Source: Alteromonas sp. C1M14 (lineage in GTDB: Bacteria > Pseudomonadota > Gammaproteobacteria > Enterobacterales > Alteromonadaceae). From it: DNA of 64,000 nt. Positions 37,012 to 46,675 of the stretch are shown here, in pieces. Under the pieces are notes generated by a model. It had not been told where the DNA came from, did no database searches, and was given only the letters and a program-made list of their open reading frames with translations. The stretch's first letter is position 1. Each line of letters starts with the position of its first letter. The position numbers were made by a program, and so were the translations under genes. The DNA is taken from positions 116,204-180,203 of the forward strand of contig NZ_JAHKQF010000005.1 in assembly GCF_018860965.1 (NCBI RefSeq). The letters are read 5' to 3'.

Positions 37012-38285
37012 AACGTATTTTATCATTAGCCATTGCGGCGGCGTTAAGTACGTCAGCCTTTGCAGAAAACATCGCCATTGTGGGCGGTAAAATCCTCACC
37101 CAGACCGAGCAAGGTACCATTGAATCTGGCACCGTGCTTATTCGAGATGGCAAAATTCAAAGTGTTAGTGAACAAGGTGAAGTCCCTGACGGCTATACCC
37201 GTATTGATGCCAGCGGCAAGGTGGTAACGCCAGGCTTTATTGGTGCGCTGACCTCACTGGGTTTAGTGGAAGTATCAAGTTGGGCGGGTGAGGTAGACTC
37301 ATCAGTGGGCGATTCTGCCATTAGCCATACCGGCGCGGCGTTGGATCCTTCCTATGCCATTAATCCAGATTCTTCATTAATTGATATTACCCGCATTGAA
37401 GGGTTTACCACGGCAGGCACGTCAATAGAACGTACCGATTTGCTCTTTCGCGGGCAAGGCGCGGTAATTAGCCTGGATGATGATGGGCAAATCGTGAAAA
37501 ACCATAGCTTTATGGTGGTAAACATGACCGGTAGCGCCGCCGATGAGCATGGTGGCTCGCGCACTGCATTGTGGGTGCTATTAGAGTCGGTGCTTAACGA
37601 AGCCAGCTCTACTTCATCTGTACCATCGTTAACCACAACCTGGGAAGGCATCAATACACGGGCCGATTTACAGGCATTAAAAGCCGTTATCGACGGTTCT
37701 GTACCGCTTTTTATTCAGGCCGATCGCAGCGCGGACATTCGACAAGTATTGGCATTTAAAAAGCGTCATCCTGACATTAAATTAGTGTTGGTACATGGTG
37801 CAGAAGCTTGGCGTGTGGCCGATGAGCTAGCCGCCGCTGATATTCCGGTTATTCTTGATCCCCAAGCAAATTTACCGAGTAACTTTGATCAAGTGGGATC
37901 CACGTTGCATAACGCAGGGCGTTTAGAGAAAGCCGGAGTGAAGGTCGCTATCGGTATTGAAACGCACAATATTCGCCTTGCGAGCCAACATGCCGGAAAC
38001 GCAGTGGCCAATGGCTTATCCTACGAAGCAGGCATAGCCAGCTTAACATCAGTACCTGCCCAAATTTTGGGGGTTGACGATAAAGTCGGTGCGTTAGCGC
38101 CAGGGCTACAAGCTGATGTGGTGATCTGGAGCGGTGATCCTCTAGAAGTAACCGAAGCGGCCGAGCAGGTCTTTATCGACGGTGAAGCCATCGATATGAC
38201 ATCTCGGCAGACCAGGCTGCGAGACCGATACCTTAAAGTGCAGGCAAATCCTAACGGCGAGACCTCTCATTACGTTAAACCCTAG
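37008..38285 (+). CDS. Exported amidohydrolase-fold protein lacking the HxH metal motif
   Basis: 425 residues with a cleavable signal peptide (AAALSTSAFA-EN). The family's beta-sandwich edges are present (IAIVGGKILTQTEQGTIESGTVLIRDGKIQSV and LAPGLQADVVIWSGDPLEV), but where the metal HxH should be the sequence reads TPGFIGALTSLG, about residues 76-84. Later metal ligands are also not evident. It is thus probably inactive by itself and a partner of the complete enzyme encoded immediately upstream, to which it is translationally coupled. Confidence 0.88.
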   Translation: MKRILSLAIAAALSTSAFAENIAIVGGKILTQTEQGTIESGTVLIRDGKIQSVSEQGEVPDGYTRIDASGKVVTPGFIGALTSLGLVEVSSWAGEVDSSVGDSAISHTGAALDPSYAINPDSSLIDITRIEGFTTAGTSIERTDLLFRGQGAVISLDDDGQIVKNHSFMVVNMTGSAADEHGGSRTALWVLLESVLNEASSTSSVPSLTTTWEGINTRADLQALKAVIDGSVPLFIQADRSADIRQVLAFKKRHPDIKLVLVHGAEAWRVADELAAADIPVILDPQANLPSNFDQVGSTLHNAGRLEKAGVKVAIGIETHNIRLASQHAGNAVANGLSYEAGIASLTSVPAQILGVDDKVGALAPGLQADVVIWSGDPLEVTEAAEQVFIDGEAIDMTSRQTRLRDRYLKVQANPNGETSHYVKP

Positions 38286-38304
38286 TTAAAGTAAGCTAGC
38301 ACAA

Positions 38305-38347
38305 CAAAAAGCCCCCCAGCGGTGTTGCACCGCTGGGGGGCTTTTTT
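38305..38347. terminator. Strong bidirectional terminator
   Basis: AAAAAGCCCCCCAGCGGTG pairs perfectly with CACCGCTGGGGGGCTTTTT around a TTG loop, with A- and T-runs on the two sides. It lies between two convergent units, the amidohydrolase pair and tesA, and can serve both. Confidence 0.95.
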
Positions 38348-38355
38348 GTGACAAA

Positions 38356-39024
38356 TTAATGGATGATTAACGGCGTTAGCTGCTCATACATGAAGTGAGC
38401 TATTTGGGGCTGGGCAGTGCCGTTTGGGTGAATACCATCCCGTTGCATCAGGGTTTTATCTAGGGCGATGTCAGCAAGAAAAAACGGGATCAGCACAATG
38501 TTATTTTCTGCCGCGACAGTGTCGAAGGAGTCTGCAAACATTTGGGTATAACGTTTACCGTAATTGGATGGGATCTCCATGTCTTGGATAAAAACCGTTG
38601 CCCCTGCATCTCGGGCAAGCTTAACCATAGAATTTAAGTTTTTTTGGGTTTTAGCCACTAAATGACCTTGTAAGCCGTCATTTCCCCCTAATTCTATGAG
38701 CAAGTGGGTTGGATGGTGTTGCTCAAGCAAGCGTGGTAGACGGGCTAAACCACCGTCGGTGGTTTCTCCGCTTATCGCAGCATTTACCACTTCAATCGGA
38801 ATAGACTCTTCGTTCCAGATATTTTGTAACACACTAACCCAACTTTCTTCTTGCTCAAGACCATAGCCTGCGCTTAGGCTGTCACCAAGAACTAACAATT
38901 TGAATTGCGCCGAACTTTGTGTGTCTCTTGTAGCGGCATAAAGATGATCTGAAATCAGAAACAGCGGTAAAAATACTAAGGCCAGTGTGTATATCCCACG
39001 GCGATATCGTTGCAATAAATACAC
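38356..39024 (-). CDS. tesA: Periplasmic GDSL arylesterase / acyl-CoA thioesterase I
   Basis: 222 residues with an N-terminal signal sequence (hydrophobic residues ~11-30). SGNH hydrolase blocks are present: the nucleophile Ser49 in LVLGDSLSAGYG, the Gly in NAAISGETT, Asn in ELGGNDGLQG and the Asp/His pair in DGIHPN. By family it hydrolyses thioesters, esters and some peptides in the periplasm. The GTG start has AAGGAG upstream. It is divergent from ybbA with only 17 bases between start codons, so promoters and coding ends overlap. Confidence 0.93.
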   Translation of the reverse strand: MYLLQRYRRGIYTLALVFLPLFLISDHLYAATRDTQSSAQFKLLVLGDSLSAGYGLEQEESWVSVLQNIWNEESIPIEVVNAAISGETTDGGLARLPRLLEQHHPTHLLIELGGNDGLQGHLVAKTQKNLNSMVKLARDAGATVFIQDMEIPSNYGKRYTQMFADSFDTVAAENNIVLIPFFLADIALDKTLMQRDGIHPNGTAQPQIAHFMYEQLTPLIIH

Positions 39025-39041
39025 GACAGTGACTACTCCTT

Positions 39042-39737
39042 ATGATAAGTACCCAAAAAGTTACAAAAACAGTTTCTACGAGTGAAGGTGAACTTCAGAT
39101 CCTTCAGCCTATTTCCTTTGAAGTCAAGGCTGGCGAGTCTGTTGCCATTGTTGGTGCGTCAGGTTCCGGTAAATCCACTTTATTGGGTTTACTCGCAGGG
39201 CTTGATGAGGTGTCCTCCGGTGAGATTTATCTTAATGACGAAGGCTTACACAACATGAATGAAGAAGCCCGCGCTCGCCTACGGGGAGAGAAAGTTGGCT
39301 TTATTTTTCAAAGCTTCATGTTAGTGCAAAGTTTAACGGCCATTGAAAATGTGATGTTGCCGGCAGAAATCGCAGGGCTTAAAGACGCCAAAGCCCGAGC
39401 AAAAACCATTTTAGAACAAGTTGGTTTGTCTCATCGTGCTCATCATTACCCTAACCAACTTTCCGGTGGCGAACAGCAGCGGGTAGCGGTTGCCCGTGCT
39501 TTTATCAACCAACCCAAAATACTTTTCGCCGACGAGCCCACCGGTAATTTAGATGCTGCAAATAGTGAAAAAATAGAGCAGCTGTTATTCAAAATGAACC
39601 AAGAATTAGGCACCACATTAATTTTAGTTACCCACGATAGTAAACTGGCCAAGCGATGCCAGCGTCAGCTAAATATGCAAGGTGGCGCTTTAACTGAAAC
39701 CACCAGCAGCGACACTGCCACCGAGCAGGGAGCATAG
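39042..39737 (+). CDS. ybbA: ABC transporter ATPase (YbbA/LolD-like)
   Basis: 231 residues. Walker A GASGSGKST, signature LSGGEQQRVAVARAF and Walker B ILFADEPTGNLD mark it as a MacB/LolD-type ATPase. With the FtsX-like permease encoded one base downstream it forms the YbbAP complex, next to tesA as in E. coli. No convincing ribosome site precedes the ATG. Confidence 0.93.
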   Translation: MISTQKVTKTVSTSEGELQILQPISFEVKAGESVAIVGASGSGKSTLLGLLAGLDEVSSGEIYLNDEGLHNMNEEARARLRGEKVGFIFQSFMLVQSLTAIENVMLPAEIAGLKDAKARAKTILEQVGLSHRAHHYPNQLSGGEQQRVAVARAFINQPKILFADEPTGNLDAANSEKIEQLLFKMNQELGTTLILVTHDSKLAKRCQRQLNMQGGALTETTSSDTATEQGA

Positions 39738-39738
39738 T

Positions 39739-42264
39739 ATGGGTATTGTTTCTAGTTTGGCATGGCGGCTGTTCAAACATGAAGCCAAACGCGGTGAATT
39801 AACCATTATTTTGCTGGCCATTGTATTGTCTGTTGCCTCGGTGCTGTCGTTGTCATTATTCTCAGAGCGTTTGCAAGGGGCGTTGCAAGAGCGTTCAGCC
39901 AGTTTTTTAGCCGCCGATACCCAATTGCGTGCTTCCCAGCCCATCGAAGGGGCTTGGGTACAACAAGCCCATGAGGATGGCTTAGATACCGCTAGTCAGG
40001 TTGCCACCCGTTCTATGGCCTTTGGTGAAACGCAAATGTCGTTGGTAGATTTACGAGCAGTAAATGAGAACTACCCACTTAAAGGCACTATTTTGGTGGC
40101 GGATGCGCCTTTTGGCGAAGCGCATCCGGCAGATAACTTGCCCCAGCCCGGTGAAGCCTGGATAGACTCACGACTTTTTCAGCTGCTAGATGTGTCCATA
40201 GGCGGCACTATTTATGTTGGCGATGCCAGTTTTCGGGTGTCAGGGGTACTGAGTGAAATACCCGACGCAGGGTTTAGTTTGTTTACCACCGAACCCATTG
40301 TGTTGATCCGCCAACGCGATGTGGCAAGTGCGGATATTACCGGCCCAGGTAGCCGAGTGACGTACAAAACCTACTTTACCGGTGATGAGCAAAACTTGAG
40401 TCAATTTTATGATTGGCTTCGCCCACAGTTAAACGATGAACTGCATCGTTGGCAAGCCGCGTCTGACGATGACTCGCCCATTGGACGGTCGGTAAAACGT
40501 GCCGAACGGTATTTTTTATTGGCCAGTTTATTGGCCATTATACTTGCTGCTGTTTCGATTGCGGTGGCGGCCCAGCGCTACAGTCAGCGCCACTTCGATC
40601 CCGTGGCCATTATGAAAACCTTAGGCGCCAGTAAAACAACCATTCGGCGCATTTACACATTGCAAATTTGCTTTATCACCCTGTTAGGTATTGTGCTGGG
40701 GGTTATTGCCGGCATGATTATTCAGCAGGTTGTGATCACCGTGCTTGCGGCAAACGTGGAGGTGTCACTTGATGTTTGGCACTGGCGACCTATTTTAATG
40801 GCAATTTTTACCGGTGTTGTGTGCGCCTTGCTATTTTCACTTTACCCTTTGTTGCAGCTGTTTTCGGTTCCTCCATTACGGGTACTACGCCGAGATATGA
40901 GTACCAATTTACAGGCTAAAAGCTTGCAGTTTTTGGCCGCAGGTGGCGCGATATTTGCCCTGATGTGGACCTACAGTCAGGATTTAAAAATCAGTGCTAT
41001 TTTGTTTATTTCGGGCATTGCCTTAGTTGCCGGTTTAATGGTGGTGACCGTAGGGCTTATTCGTATAGGGCGTAAGCTTGGTAGTGGTTCTATGGGGCCA
41101 TGGCGTTTGGCTTGGGCGCGGATCAGCCGCCGTGCGATGGATAACAGCGTGCAGCTCATTAGCTTTTCGGTAACCTTGTTGTTATTGCTTGTGGTTCTGG
41201 TGATGCGCAACGACATGGTGGAGCAGTGGCGTGCCCAACTGCCCGAAGGCACGCCTAATTATTTCCTTATTAATATTACCGAAACCCAAAAGCCAGAGTT
41301 AGAAGCGCACTTTGCACAAAACGATGTACAAACCTCAGATTTCTTCCCCGTGGTGCGAGGGCGTTTTGTGGCGGTAAACGGCGAAAGAGTGAATACCGAG
41401 GTATCAAAAGACGATGATGACGGAAGCCGAGAAGGGCGCACAGGATTAGGCCGAGAAGCTAACCTTACCTGGAGCAATACCTTACAATCGGGCAATGAAA
41501 TCGTAGCCGGAAACTGGCAGGGTAATCAGGTAGAAAAGCCAACGGATGGTATTTATCCGGTGTCGGTGGAATCTGATGTGGCCGAACGTTTAGGCATTGA
41601 GTTAGGAGATCTATTAACCTTTAACATTGGCAGTGAAGAAGTGCAGTCAAGGGTAACCAGTTTGCGTAAGGTCGACTGGCAAACCATGCAGCCAAACTTT
41701 TTCTTTGTGCTTTCACCGGCGGCGATGCAGGATTTTTCACCAACCTATATCACTAGCTTTTATTTACCATCAGAACGTAAACAAGCGTTAACTGCGTTAT
41801 TGCAGCCCTTTGCCTCAACCACGCTGTTTGACGTGGACGCACGGATAAATCAATTACGCGACATTGTGGAACAAGTGTCGTTGGCCGTTGAGTTTATTCT
41901 TATTTTGGTTCTGGCCGCCGGCGCGTTGGTGCTGATTGCTCAGGTACAAGCGTCTATGGATGAACGTCAGCAAGAATTGGCCATATTGCGAACCTTAGGT
42001 GCCAAAGGCAGCCTAATACGCCTTAGCGTGGTTTATGAGTTTATTATCATTGGCATCGTGGCAGGCTTTATGGCGGCCTTGGCCAATGAATTAAGCCTTT
42101 ATATGCTGCAAACCGAAGTGTTTCAGATGCAAGCCTCATTGCATCCGCAGTTTTGGATCATTGCACCAACAGTGGGGGCAATTGTCGTGGGGGCGCTGGG
42201 CGCCATTGGTTGCTGGCGATTACTGTCGTTAAACACCACAACCTTATTGCGTAAGATGATTTAA
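39739..42264 (+). CDS. ybbP: FtsX-like ABC permease (YbbP)
   Basis: 841 residues. One N-terminal helix (residues ~22-42), then a large periplasmic MacB-like domain, a FtsX core of helices near 250-380, two further helices near 390-440, another helix at 470-495, a second periplasmic domain and a final three-helix FtsX core (~715-830, with AILRTLGAKGSLIRLSVVYE). This ten-helix plan matches YbbP. By family it moves hydrophobic molecules through a mechanical action on the outer leaflet; the substrate is not established. Confidence 0.93.
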   Translation: MGIVSSLAWRLFKHEAKRGELTIILLAIVLSVASVLSLSLFSERLQGALQERSASFLAADTQLRASQPIEGAWVQQAHEDGLDTASQVATRSMAFGETQMSLVDLRAVNENYPLKGTILVADAPFGEAHPADNLPQPGEAWIDSRLFQLLDVSIGGTIYVGDASFRVSGVLSEIPDAGFSLFTTEPIVLIRQRDVASADITGPGSRVTYKTYFTGDEQNLSQFYDWLRPQLNDELHRWQAASDDDSPIGRSVKRAERYFLLASLLAIILAAVSIAVAAQRYSQRHFDPVAIMKTLGASKTTIRRIYTLQICFITLLGIVLGVIAGMIIQQVVITVLAANVEVSLDVWHWRPILMAIFTGVVCALLFSLYPLLQLFSVPPLRVLRRDMSTNLQAKSLQFLAAGGAIFALMWTYSQDLKISAILFISGIALVAGLMVVTVGLIRIGRKLGSGSMGPWRLAWARISRRAMDNSVQLISFSVTLLLLLVVLVMRNDMVEQWRAQLPEGTPNYFLINITETQKPELEAHFAQNDVQTSDFFPVVRGRFVAVNGERVNTEVSKDDDDGSREGRTGLGREANLTWSNTLQSGNEIVAGNWQGNQVEKPTDGIYPVSVESDVAERLGIELGDLLTFNIGSEEVQSRVTSLRKVDWQTMQPNFFFVLSPAAMQDFSPTYITSFYLPSERKQALTALLQPFASTTLFDVDARINQLRDIVEQVSLAVEFILILVLAAGALVLIAQVQASMDERQQELAILRTLGAKGSLIRLSVVYEFIIIGIVAGFMAALANELSLYMLQTEVFQMQASLHPQFWIIAPTVGAIVVGALGAIGCWRLLSLNTTTLLRKMI

Positions 42265-42278
42265 GGCCCAAAAGGGGT

Positions 42279-43181
42279 TTAGGCTTTAGCGTAAATCTGA
42301 CTGAGTGCGTTAGGCAGCGAAGGATATTGAAATGAAAACCCTGCCTGACGTAACTTTTGTGGTTCGACATATTGGCCGGTGGTAACCAGTTCTGCCGATT
42401 CTCCCATCATTATGGATAACACAAAGGTGGGCACGGTGAAAAACGCCGGTCTGTTTAGCACAGAAGCAAGGGTTTTAGTAAAGTTTGCATTGCTTTGTGG
42501 ATGTGGTGCAGTCAGGTTATATGGGCCTTGGCAGTGGGGATTTTGCAATAAAAATAGAATGGCGCTAACCATGTCGTCGATATGGATCCACGATAAATAC
42601 TGTTTACCGTGGCCTATTTTTCCGCCTAACCCCAATTTTACCGGTAGCGCCATTTTCGGTAGTGCGCCTTGAGCTTTGTCTAACACGACACCGGTGCGCA
42701 AAAGGCATACTCGGGTGCTATCTGACGCCGCTTCTGAGGCTATTTTTTCCCATCGTTGGCATACCTCATGAGAGAACTCTGGGTGTACCGTGTAGGTGTC
42801 TTCGGTGACTTTTTCATCGCCTTGTCGGCCGTAAAAGCCAATGGCTGAACCTGATAAAAACACCGAAGGCGGCTGCTTACAGTGCGTTATTCGGTCTACC
42901 AGTTGGGTGGTTAAATCCCATCGGCTTTGGCAAATACGTTGTTTTTGCAGTGATGACCAACGTTTATCGGCAATAGGTTCACCGGCTAAATTAATAACCC
43001 CATCAAAGACAGAAAAATCGGGTACTTCATGTAAGGTCGTGATGAAGGTTACCGACTCAGGCAGCACCGATGCGGCTTTTTCCGGATCACGGGTTAGCAC
43101 CGTACACTGATGATCAGGTTGTAGCGCGGCAATGAGATGCTTGCCAATAAGGCCGGTACCACCGGTGATGAATATATTCAA
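42279..43181 (-). CDS. yfcH: Epimerase family protein YfcH-like (TIGR01777, extended SDR)
   Basis: 300 residues. Rossmann NAD(P)-binding loop at the N terminus (MNIFITGGTGLIGKHL), the GVINLAGEPIADKRWS block, FLSGSAIGFYGRQG with the Tyr, and a C-terminal DUF1731 segment (LRQAGFSFQYPSLPNAL). It is next to folX as in enterobacteria. Natural substrate unknown to me. Confidence 0.9.
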   Translation of the reverse strand: MNIFITGGTGLIGKHLIAALQPDHQCTVLTRDPEKAASVLPESVTFITTLHEVPDFSVFDGVINLAGEPIADKRWSSLQKQRICQSRWDLTTQLVDRITHCKQPPSVFLSGSAIGFYGRQGDEKVTEDTYTVHPEFSHEVCQRWEKIASEAASDSTRVCLLRTGVVLDKAQGALPKMALPVKLGLGGKIGHGKQYLSWIHIDDMVSAILFLLQNPHCQGPYNLTAPHPQSNANFTKTLASVLNRPAFFTVPTFVLSIMMGESAELVTTGQYVEPQKLRQAGFSFQYPSLPNALSQIYAKA

Positions 43182-43192
43182 AATGGTCTCCG

Positions 43193-43558
43193 TTACTCTT
43201 TTACGCAGGACAGTGTTAATGAAACAGAGTCGGCAAAGCGTAATGCATGAGGTTTATCGACTTCGACTTCAGCATAGGTTACCCAAGGATGTTCGGCGGC
43301 AATCGATAACACTTGAGCAGTGAGTTTTTCTAAAAGCGCAAAGCGGTTTTCTTCGACTAATTTAATGATGGCTTTAGTCACCGTTTTATAATTTAACGCG
43401 TCGCACATGTTATCGGTATCGGTGGCGCGGCCTGCATCGTAATGCAGTTTGGCGTTGATAATGACATCTTGCATGTTAAGTACTTCATCTTCGTTAATCC
43501 CAATGTAAGTGCGTAATCGAAGATTTTTAATGCGAATAGTAGCCTGATTTAAGTTCAT
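43193..43558 (-). CDS. folX: Dihydroneopterin triphosphate 2'-epimerase
   Basis: 121 residues. The sequence [30 protein letters not shown] and [24 protein letters not shown] follows FolX closely and differs from the FolB aldolase. It converts dihydroneopterin triphosphate to the monapterin epimer. Its stop precedes yfcH by 11 bases, the same pairing as in E. coli. Confidence 0.92.
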   Translation of the reverse strand: MNLNQATIRIKNLRLRTYIGINEDEVLNMQDVIINAKLHYDAGRATDTDNMCDALNYKTVTKAIIKLVEENRFALLEKLTAQVLSIAAEHPWVTYAEVEVDKPHALRFADSVSLTLSCVKE

Positions 43559-43640
43559 GACCTTTCTCGTTATTTTCGTTGTATCTATCAGGAGGATAAT
43601 TTGTTAATTTGGTATCAGAACCGGTTTTATAAAGTACATT

Positions 43641-44684
43641 ATGGATCTTAAATCTCCTACTGCCAAAGCAATGATCATGTTGGCGTGTCTGGTTGTGGTT
43701 TTAGCGGGCGTAAAAGCCGCAAGCGCAATCATGGTGCCTTTTTTCTTGTCAGCATTTATCGCCATTGCCTGCAGCCCCTTGATAAATTGGGCAACTGCCC
43801 ATCGGATCCCCAGGTGGGCGTCCATTACATTAGTCATACTTATTATTCTAGTCTTTGGATTCCTCTTAGCAGGGCTAGTTGGGCAATCATTAACAGATTT
43901 TAAGGAAAACCTGCCATCCTACCGTGAAAAACTCGATAATGAGTTTGCATGGGCCATAGACAGACTCGCTGGATTTAATATCAATGTGAATCGAGAGCTT
44001 TTCACCCAGCACTTCGACCCAGGAATGGCCATGTCGGTGGCAACCAACTTTTTAAGTGGTATGGGTGGCGCGCTGTCTAATTTGTTTCTTATTTTATTAA
44101 CGGTTATTTTCATGCTATTTGAAGCCGACAGTATGCCTTCAAGACTGCATACCGCGCTGGCTGATCCCGAAATGAAAATGAAGCAAATCGACCGCTTTAT
44201 TTCTTCTGTAAATAGCTACCTGGCCATAAAAACCGTGGTCAGTTTAGCCACGGGGCTGATTATTGGTACATGGCTTTATATCATGGGGGTGGATCACTTC
44301 CTATTATGGGCAGTGTTGGCCTTTTTACTTAACTATATCCCCAATATTGGCTCTATTATCGCCGCGGTGCCCGCTGTTCTTATTGCCTTGGTGCAATACG
44401 GTTTGGCCTCTGCAGGCTTGGTTGCTTTAGGCTTTGTGTTAGTAAATACCATTATGGGTAACATGGTAGAGCCTCGATTAATGGGGCGGGGCATGGGCTT
44501 GTCTACCTTGGTGGTGTTTCTTTCGTTGATATTCTGGGGTTGGCTATTCGGGAGCGTGGGCATGCTTTTATCTGTGCCGCTAACCATGGTGGTGAAAATA
44601 GCCTTGGAATCTAGAGAGGAAAGCAAGTGGTTGGCGCTCTTGTTATCAAGTAATGCCGAGCGGGATGCTAACCGGTTAAGTTAG
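43641..44684 (+). CDS. AI-2E family transporter (PerM/YdiK-like)
   Basis: 347 residues with about seven membrane helices in the AI-2E pattern: an N-terminal helix pair, a soluble section around 60-140 (VGQSLTDFKENLPSYREKL), and C-terminal helices with LLWAVLAFLLNYIPNIGSIIAAVPAVLIAL and NMVEPRLMGRGMGLS. Members export small molecules or sodium; substrate cannot be assigned. The last nine bases overlap the convergent kinase gene. Confidence 0.9.
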   Translation: MDLKSPTAKAMIMLACLVVVLAGVKAASAIMVPFFLSAFIAIACSPLINWATAHRIPRWASITLVILIILVFGFLLAGLVGQSLTDFKENLPSYREKLDNEFAWAIDRLAGFNINVNRELFTQHFDPGMAMSVATNFLSGMGGALSNLFLILLTVIFMLFEADSMPSRLHTALADPEMKMKQIDRFISSVNSYLAIKTVVSLATGLIIGTWLYIMGVDHFLLWAVLAFLLNYIPNIGSIIAAVPAVLIALVQYGLASAGLVALGFVLVNTIMGNMVEPRLMGRGMGLSTLVVFLSLIFWGWLFGSVGMLLSVPLTMVVKIALESREESKWLALLLSSNAERDANRLS

Positions 44685-46004
44685 CGGAAACGACAGTAAA
44701 ATACGCGCGCCGCCGAGTTCGCTGTCGCTGATTTCTAAACGTCCCTCGTAGATGGCGATTAAGTCGGATACCACCGCCATACCAATGCCTTGGCCTTCCA
44801 CGTAGGTGTCTAATCGGGCCCCTCTGGCTAGCAATTGGGTTTTAAGGTGAGCCGGTATACCGGGCCCGTCGTCATCTACGGAAATATAACTCCAGGTTTG
44901 TGAGCCCGACAAGGTAATACGTACTTGGTTATTCGCGGCCTTGCAGGCGTTATCTAAGATGTTTCCTAGCATTTCCATTAGATCGGTTTTATCACCTTTA
45001 AATTGGCAGGTTTCACTGCCTGCGCGAGTAAGTTTTAGGTGTTTATCTTGATGGACTTTAGCCATGGCATTTAACAGTTTGTCGGTTAAAGGTACTGCAT
45101 CGATAGTCGCCTGCCAGCCAGATTTTGACGCCGCTGCCCGTTTTAGCTGCCGTTGAATAATATTGTCAATTTGCGCCAGTGCTTCTTGGGTTTCGTTGGG
45201 AAGGCCGGTGGTGCCCATGGCTACCGCCAGTGGCGTTTTTAAACTATGGGCAAGATCACCTAAGCTGTTTTTATAGCGGCTTCGTTGCTCTTCTTCGCTG
45301 TCTAAAAGGCGATTAATGCTGTGCTTTAAGCCGGTAAATTCCATTGGATAATGACGGGATAAATGGCGCTGTTTACCCGACGCGGTAAGGCTAATTTCTT
45401 TGATCAGTTCGCGCACTGGGCTTAACACCACATTAATACCCAATATCAGCAACACCATAAGTGCGCCGGCCAACAGTAGCATCCAGCGCCACAAATTATT
45501 CATAAAAGCGGTGCGTTCACGATCGAACTCTTGGCGATCGTTTAAAATATAAAAGTGTACCGGTTCAAAATTTCGTTCGGCGGCAAATTCAGCGGTAAAG
45601 GCATAGGTAAAGTAATGGTTAATATTATCAAGGGCACCGGTGTCGTTGGTGACAAAGTTCTCATCGCCTACCGCAGGCGGTGATGGCGGCGAAATCACCT
45701 CGCTATGCAGGGCTGAGGCCGACTTCCATACCACTTTACCTCGAAACACGATAAGCCCAATGTAGCCAGAATCGGGCAGGTTAAGTTGTTCTTCGTACAG
45801 AAGTTCGGGCATGTAGGGGATATTGCCGTCTAGCTCAAATGCCGAAACCAGTGCGAGGTTCATCAGCTTTAATTCGTTGTGTTTGGCTTGGGTTAGGCTA
45901 TCGACAAAAGCTTTGTCTAAGGTAAATACCGTAACGGGAATAAAGATCGCCAGTGCAATTAACGTAAGTAAAATACTGCGTAATCGCAAAGACAAGTTGG
46001 TCAT
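44676..46004 (-). CDS. phoQ: PhoQ-like sensor histidine kinase
   Basis: 442 residues. Two membrane helices (~10-30 and ~170-192) flank a periplasmic sensor. The phospho-acceptor is in the PhoQ-type H-box LAHSLKTPLAVAMG, and the ATP lid carries NILDNACKAA, DDDGPGIP and GQGIGMAVV. By analogy it senses divalent cations, pH or peptides at the membrane. It overlaps the response regulator by four bases. Confidence 0.88.
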   Translation of the reverse strand: MTNLSLRLRSILLTLIALAIFIPVTVFTLDKAFVDSLTQAKHNELKLMNLALVSAFELDGNIPYMPELLYEEQLNLPDSGYIGLIVFRGKVVWKSASALHSEVISPPSPPAVGDENFVTNDTGALDNINHYFTYAFTAEFAAERNFEPVHFYILNDRQEFDRERTAFMNNLWRWMLLLAGALMVLLILGINVVLSPVRELIKEISLTASGKQRHLSRHYPMEFTGLKHSINRLLDSEEEQRSRYKNSLGDLAHSLKTPLAVAMGTTGLPNETQEALAQIDNIIQRQLKRAAASKSGWQATIDAVPLTDKLLNAMAKVHQDKHLKLTRAGSETCQFKGDKTDLMEMLGNILDNACKAANNQVRITLSGSQTWSYISVDDDGPGIPAHLKTQLLARGARLDTYVEGQGIGMAVVSDLIAIYEGRLEISDSELGGARILLSFPLT

Positions 46005-46675
46005 AGCTCTCTATTGAGGCGATAACCCCTGCCGCGTAAGGTTTCTATGGGCTTAAGAATACCGTTAGGATCCAGTTTCTTTCTAAGCCGACCGACAAAC
46101 ACTTCAATGACATTGCTGTCGAGATCAAAATCCTGATCGTAGATATGTTCTGTGAGTTCGGTTTTAGATACCACCTTTTGCGGGTTTAACATCAGGTATT
46201 CCATCACTTTATATTCGTAGGCGGTAAGGTCTAAACGTTGGCCGTCAACGGTGATTTCTTCGGCTACCGTGTCTAAACGAATAGGCCCTAGCTGAATGGT
46301 CGGATTCGCCTGACCAGAAGCGCGACGAATAAGGGCTTTTACTCGGGCCAGTAGCTCTTCGTTGTGAAACGGCTTGGTGAGGTAATCGTCGGCGCCGGCA
46401 TCGAGGCCTTCCACTTTTTCCTGCCATCGGTCTCTGGCAGTAAGTATAAGAATAGGGGTTTTTACATTGGCTTGTCGCGCTTTTCGGATAACGTCAAAGC
46501 CGTCCATTACCGGTAAGCCAATATCAACAATGGCTAAATCGTAGGCGTATTCTTGTAGTTGAAACAGTGCGTTTTCGCCGTTATCTGCAAGATCAACACT
46601 GAAGCCGTGTTGCTGTAAAAAGGTGTCTAGTTGCGTCAGTAAACGGCTGTCGTCTTCGGCAATAAGCATGCGCAT
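46001..46675 (-). CDS. phoP: PhoP-like response regulator (OmpR family)
   Basis: 224 residues. Receiver with acidic pair Asp8-Asp9, phospho-acceptor Asp51 (AIVDIGLPVMDG) and Lys in LTKPFHNEEL; the C-terminal winged helix has EYKVMEYLML and NVIEVFVGRLRKKL. Its ATG overlaps the stop of the PepSY gene (TAATG) and its stop overlaps the kinase start. Confidence 0.9.
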   Translation of the reverse strand: MRMLIAEDDSRLLTQLDTFLQQHGFSVDLADNGENALFQLQEYAYDLAIVDIGLPVMDGFDVIRKARQANVKTPILILTARDRWQEKVEGLDAGADDYLTKPFHNEELLARVKALIRRASGQANPTIQLGPIRLDTVAEEITVDGQRLDLTAYEYKVMEYLMLNPQKVVSKTELTEHIYDQDFDLDSNVIEVFVGRLRKKLDPNGILKPIETLRGRGYRLNREL

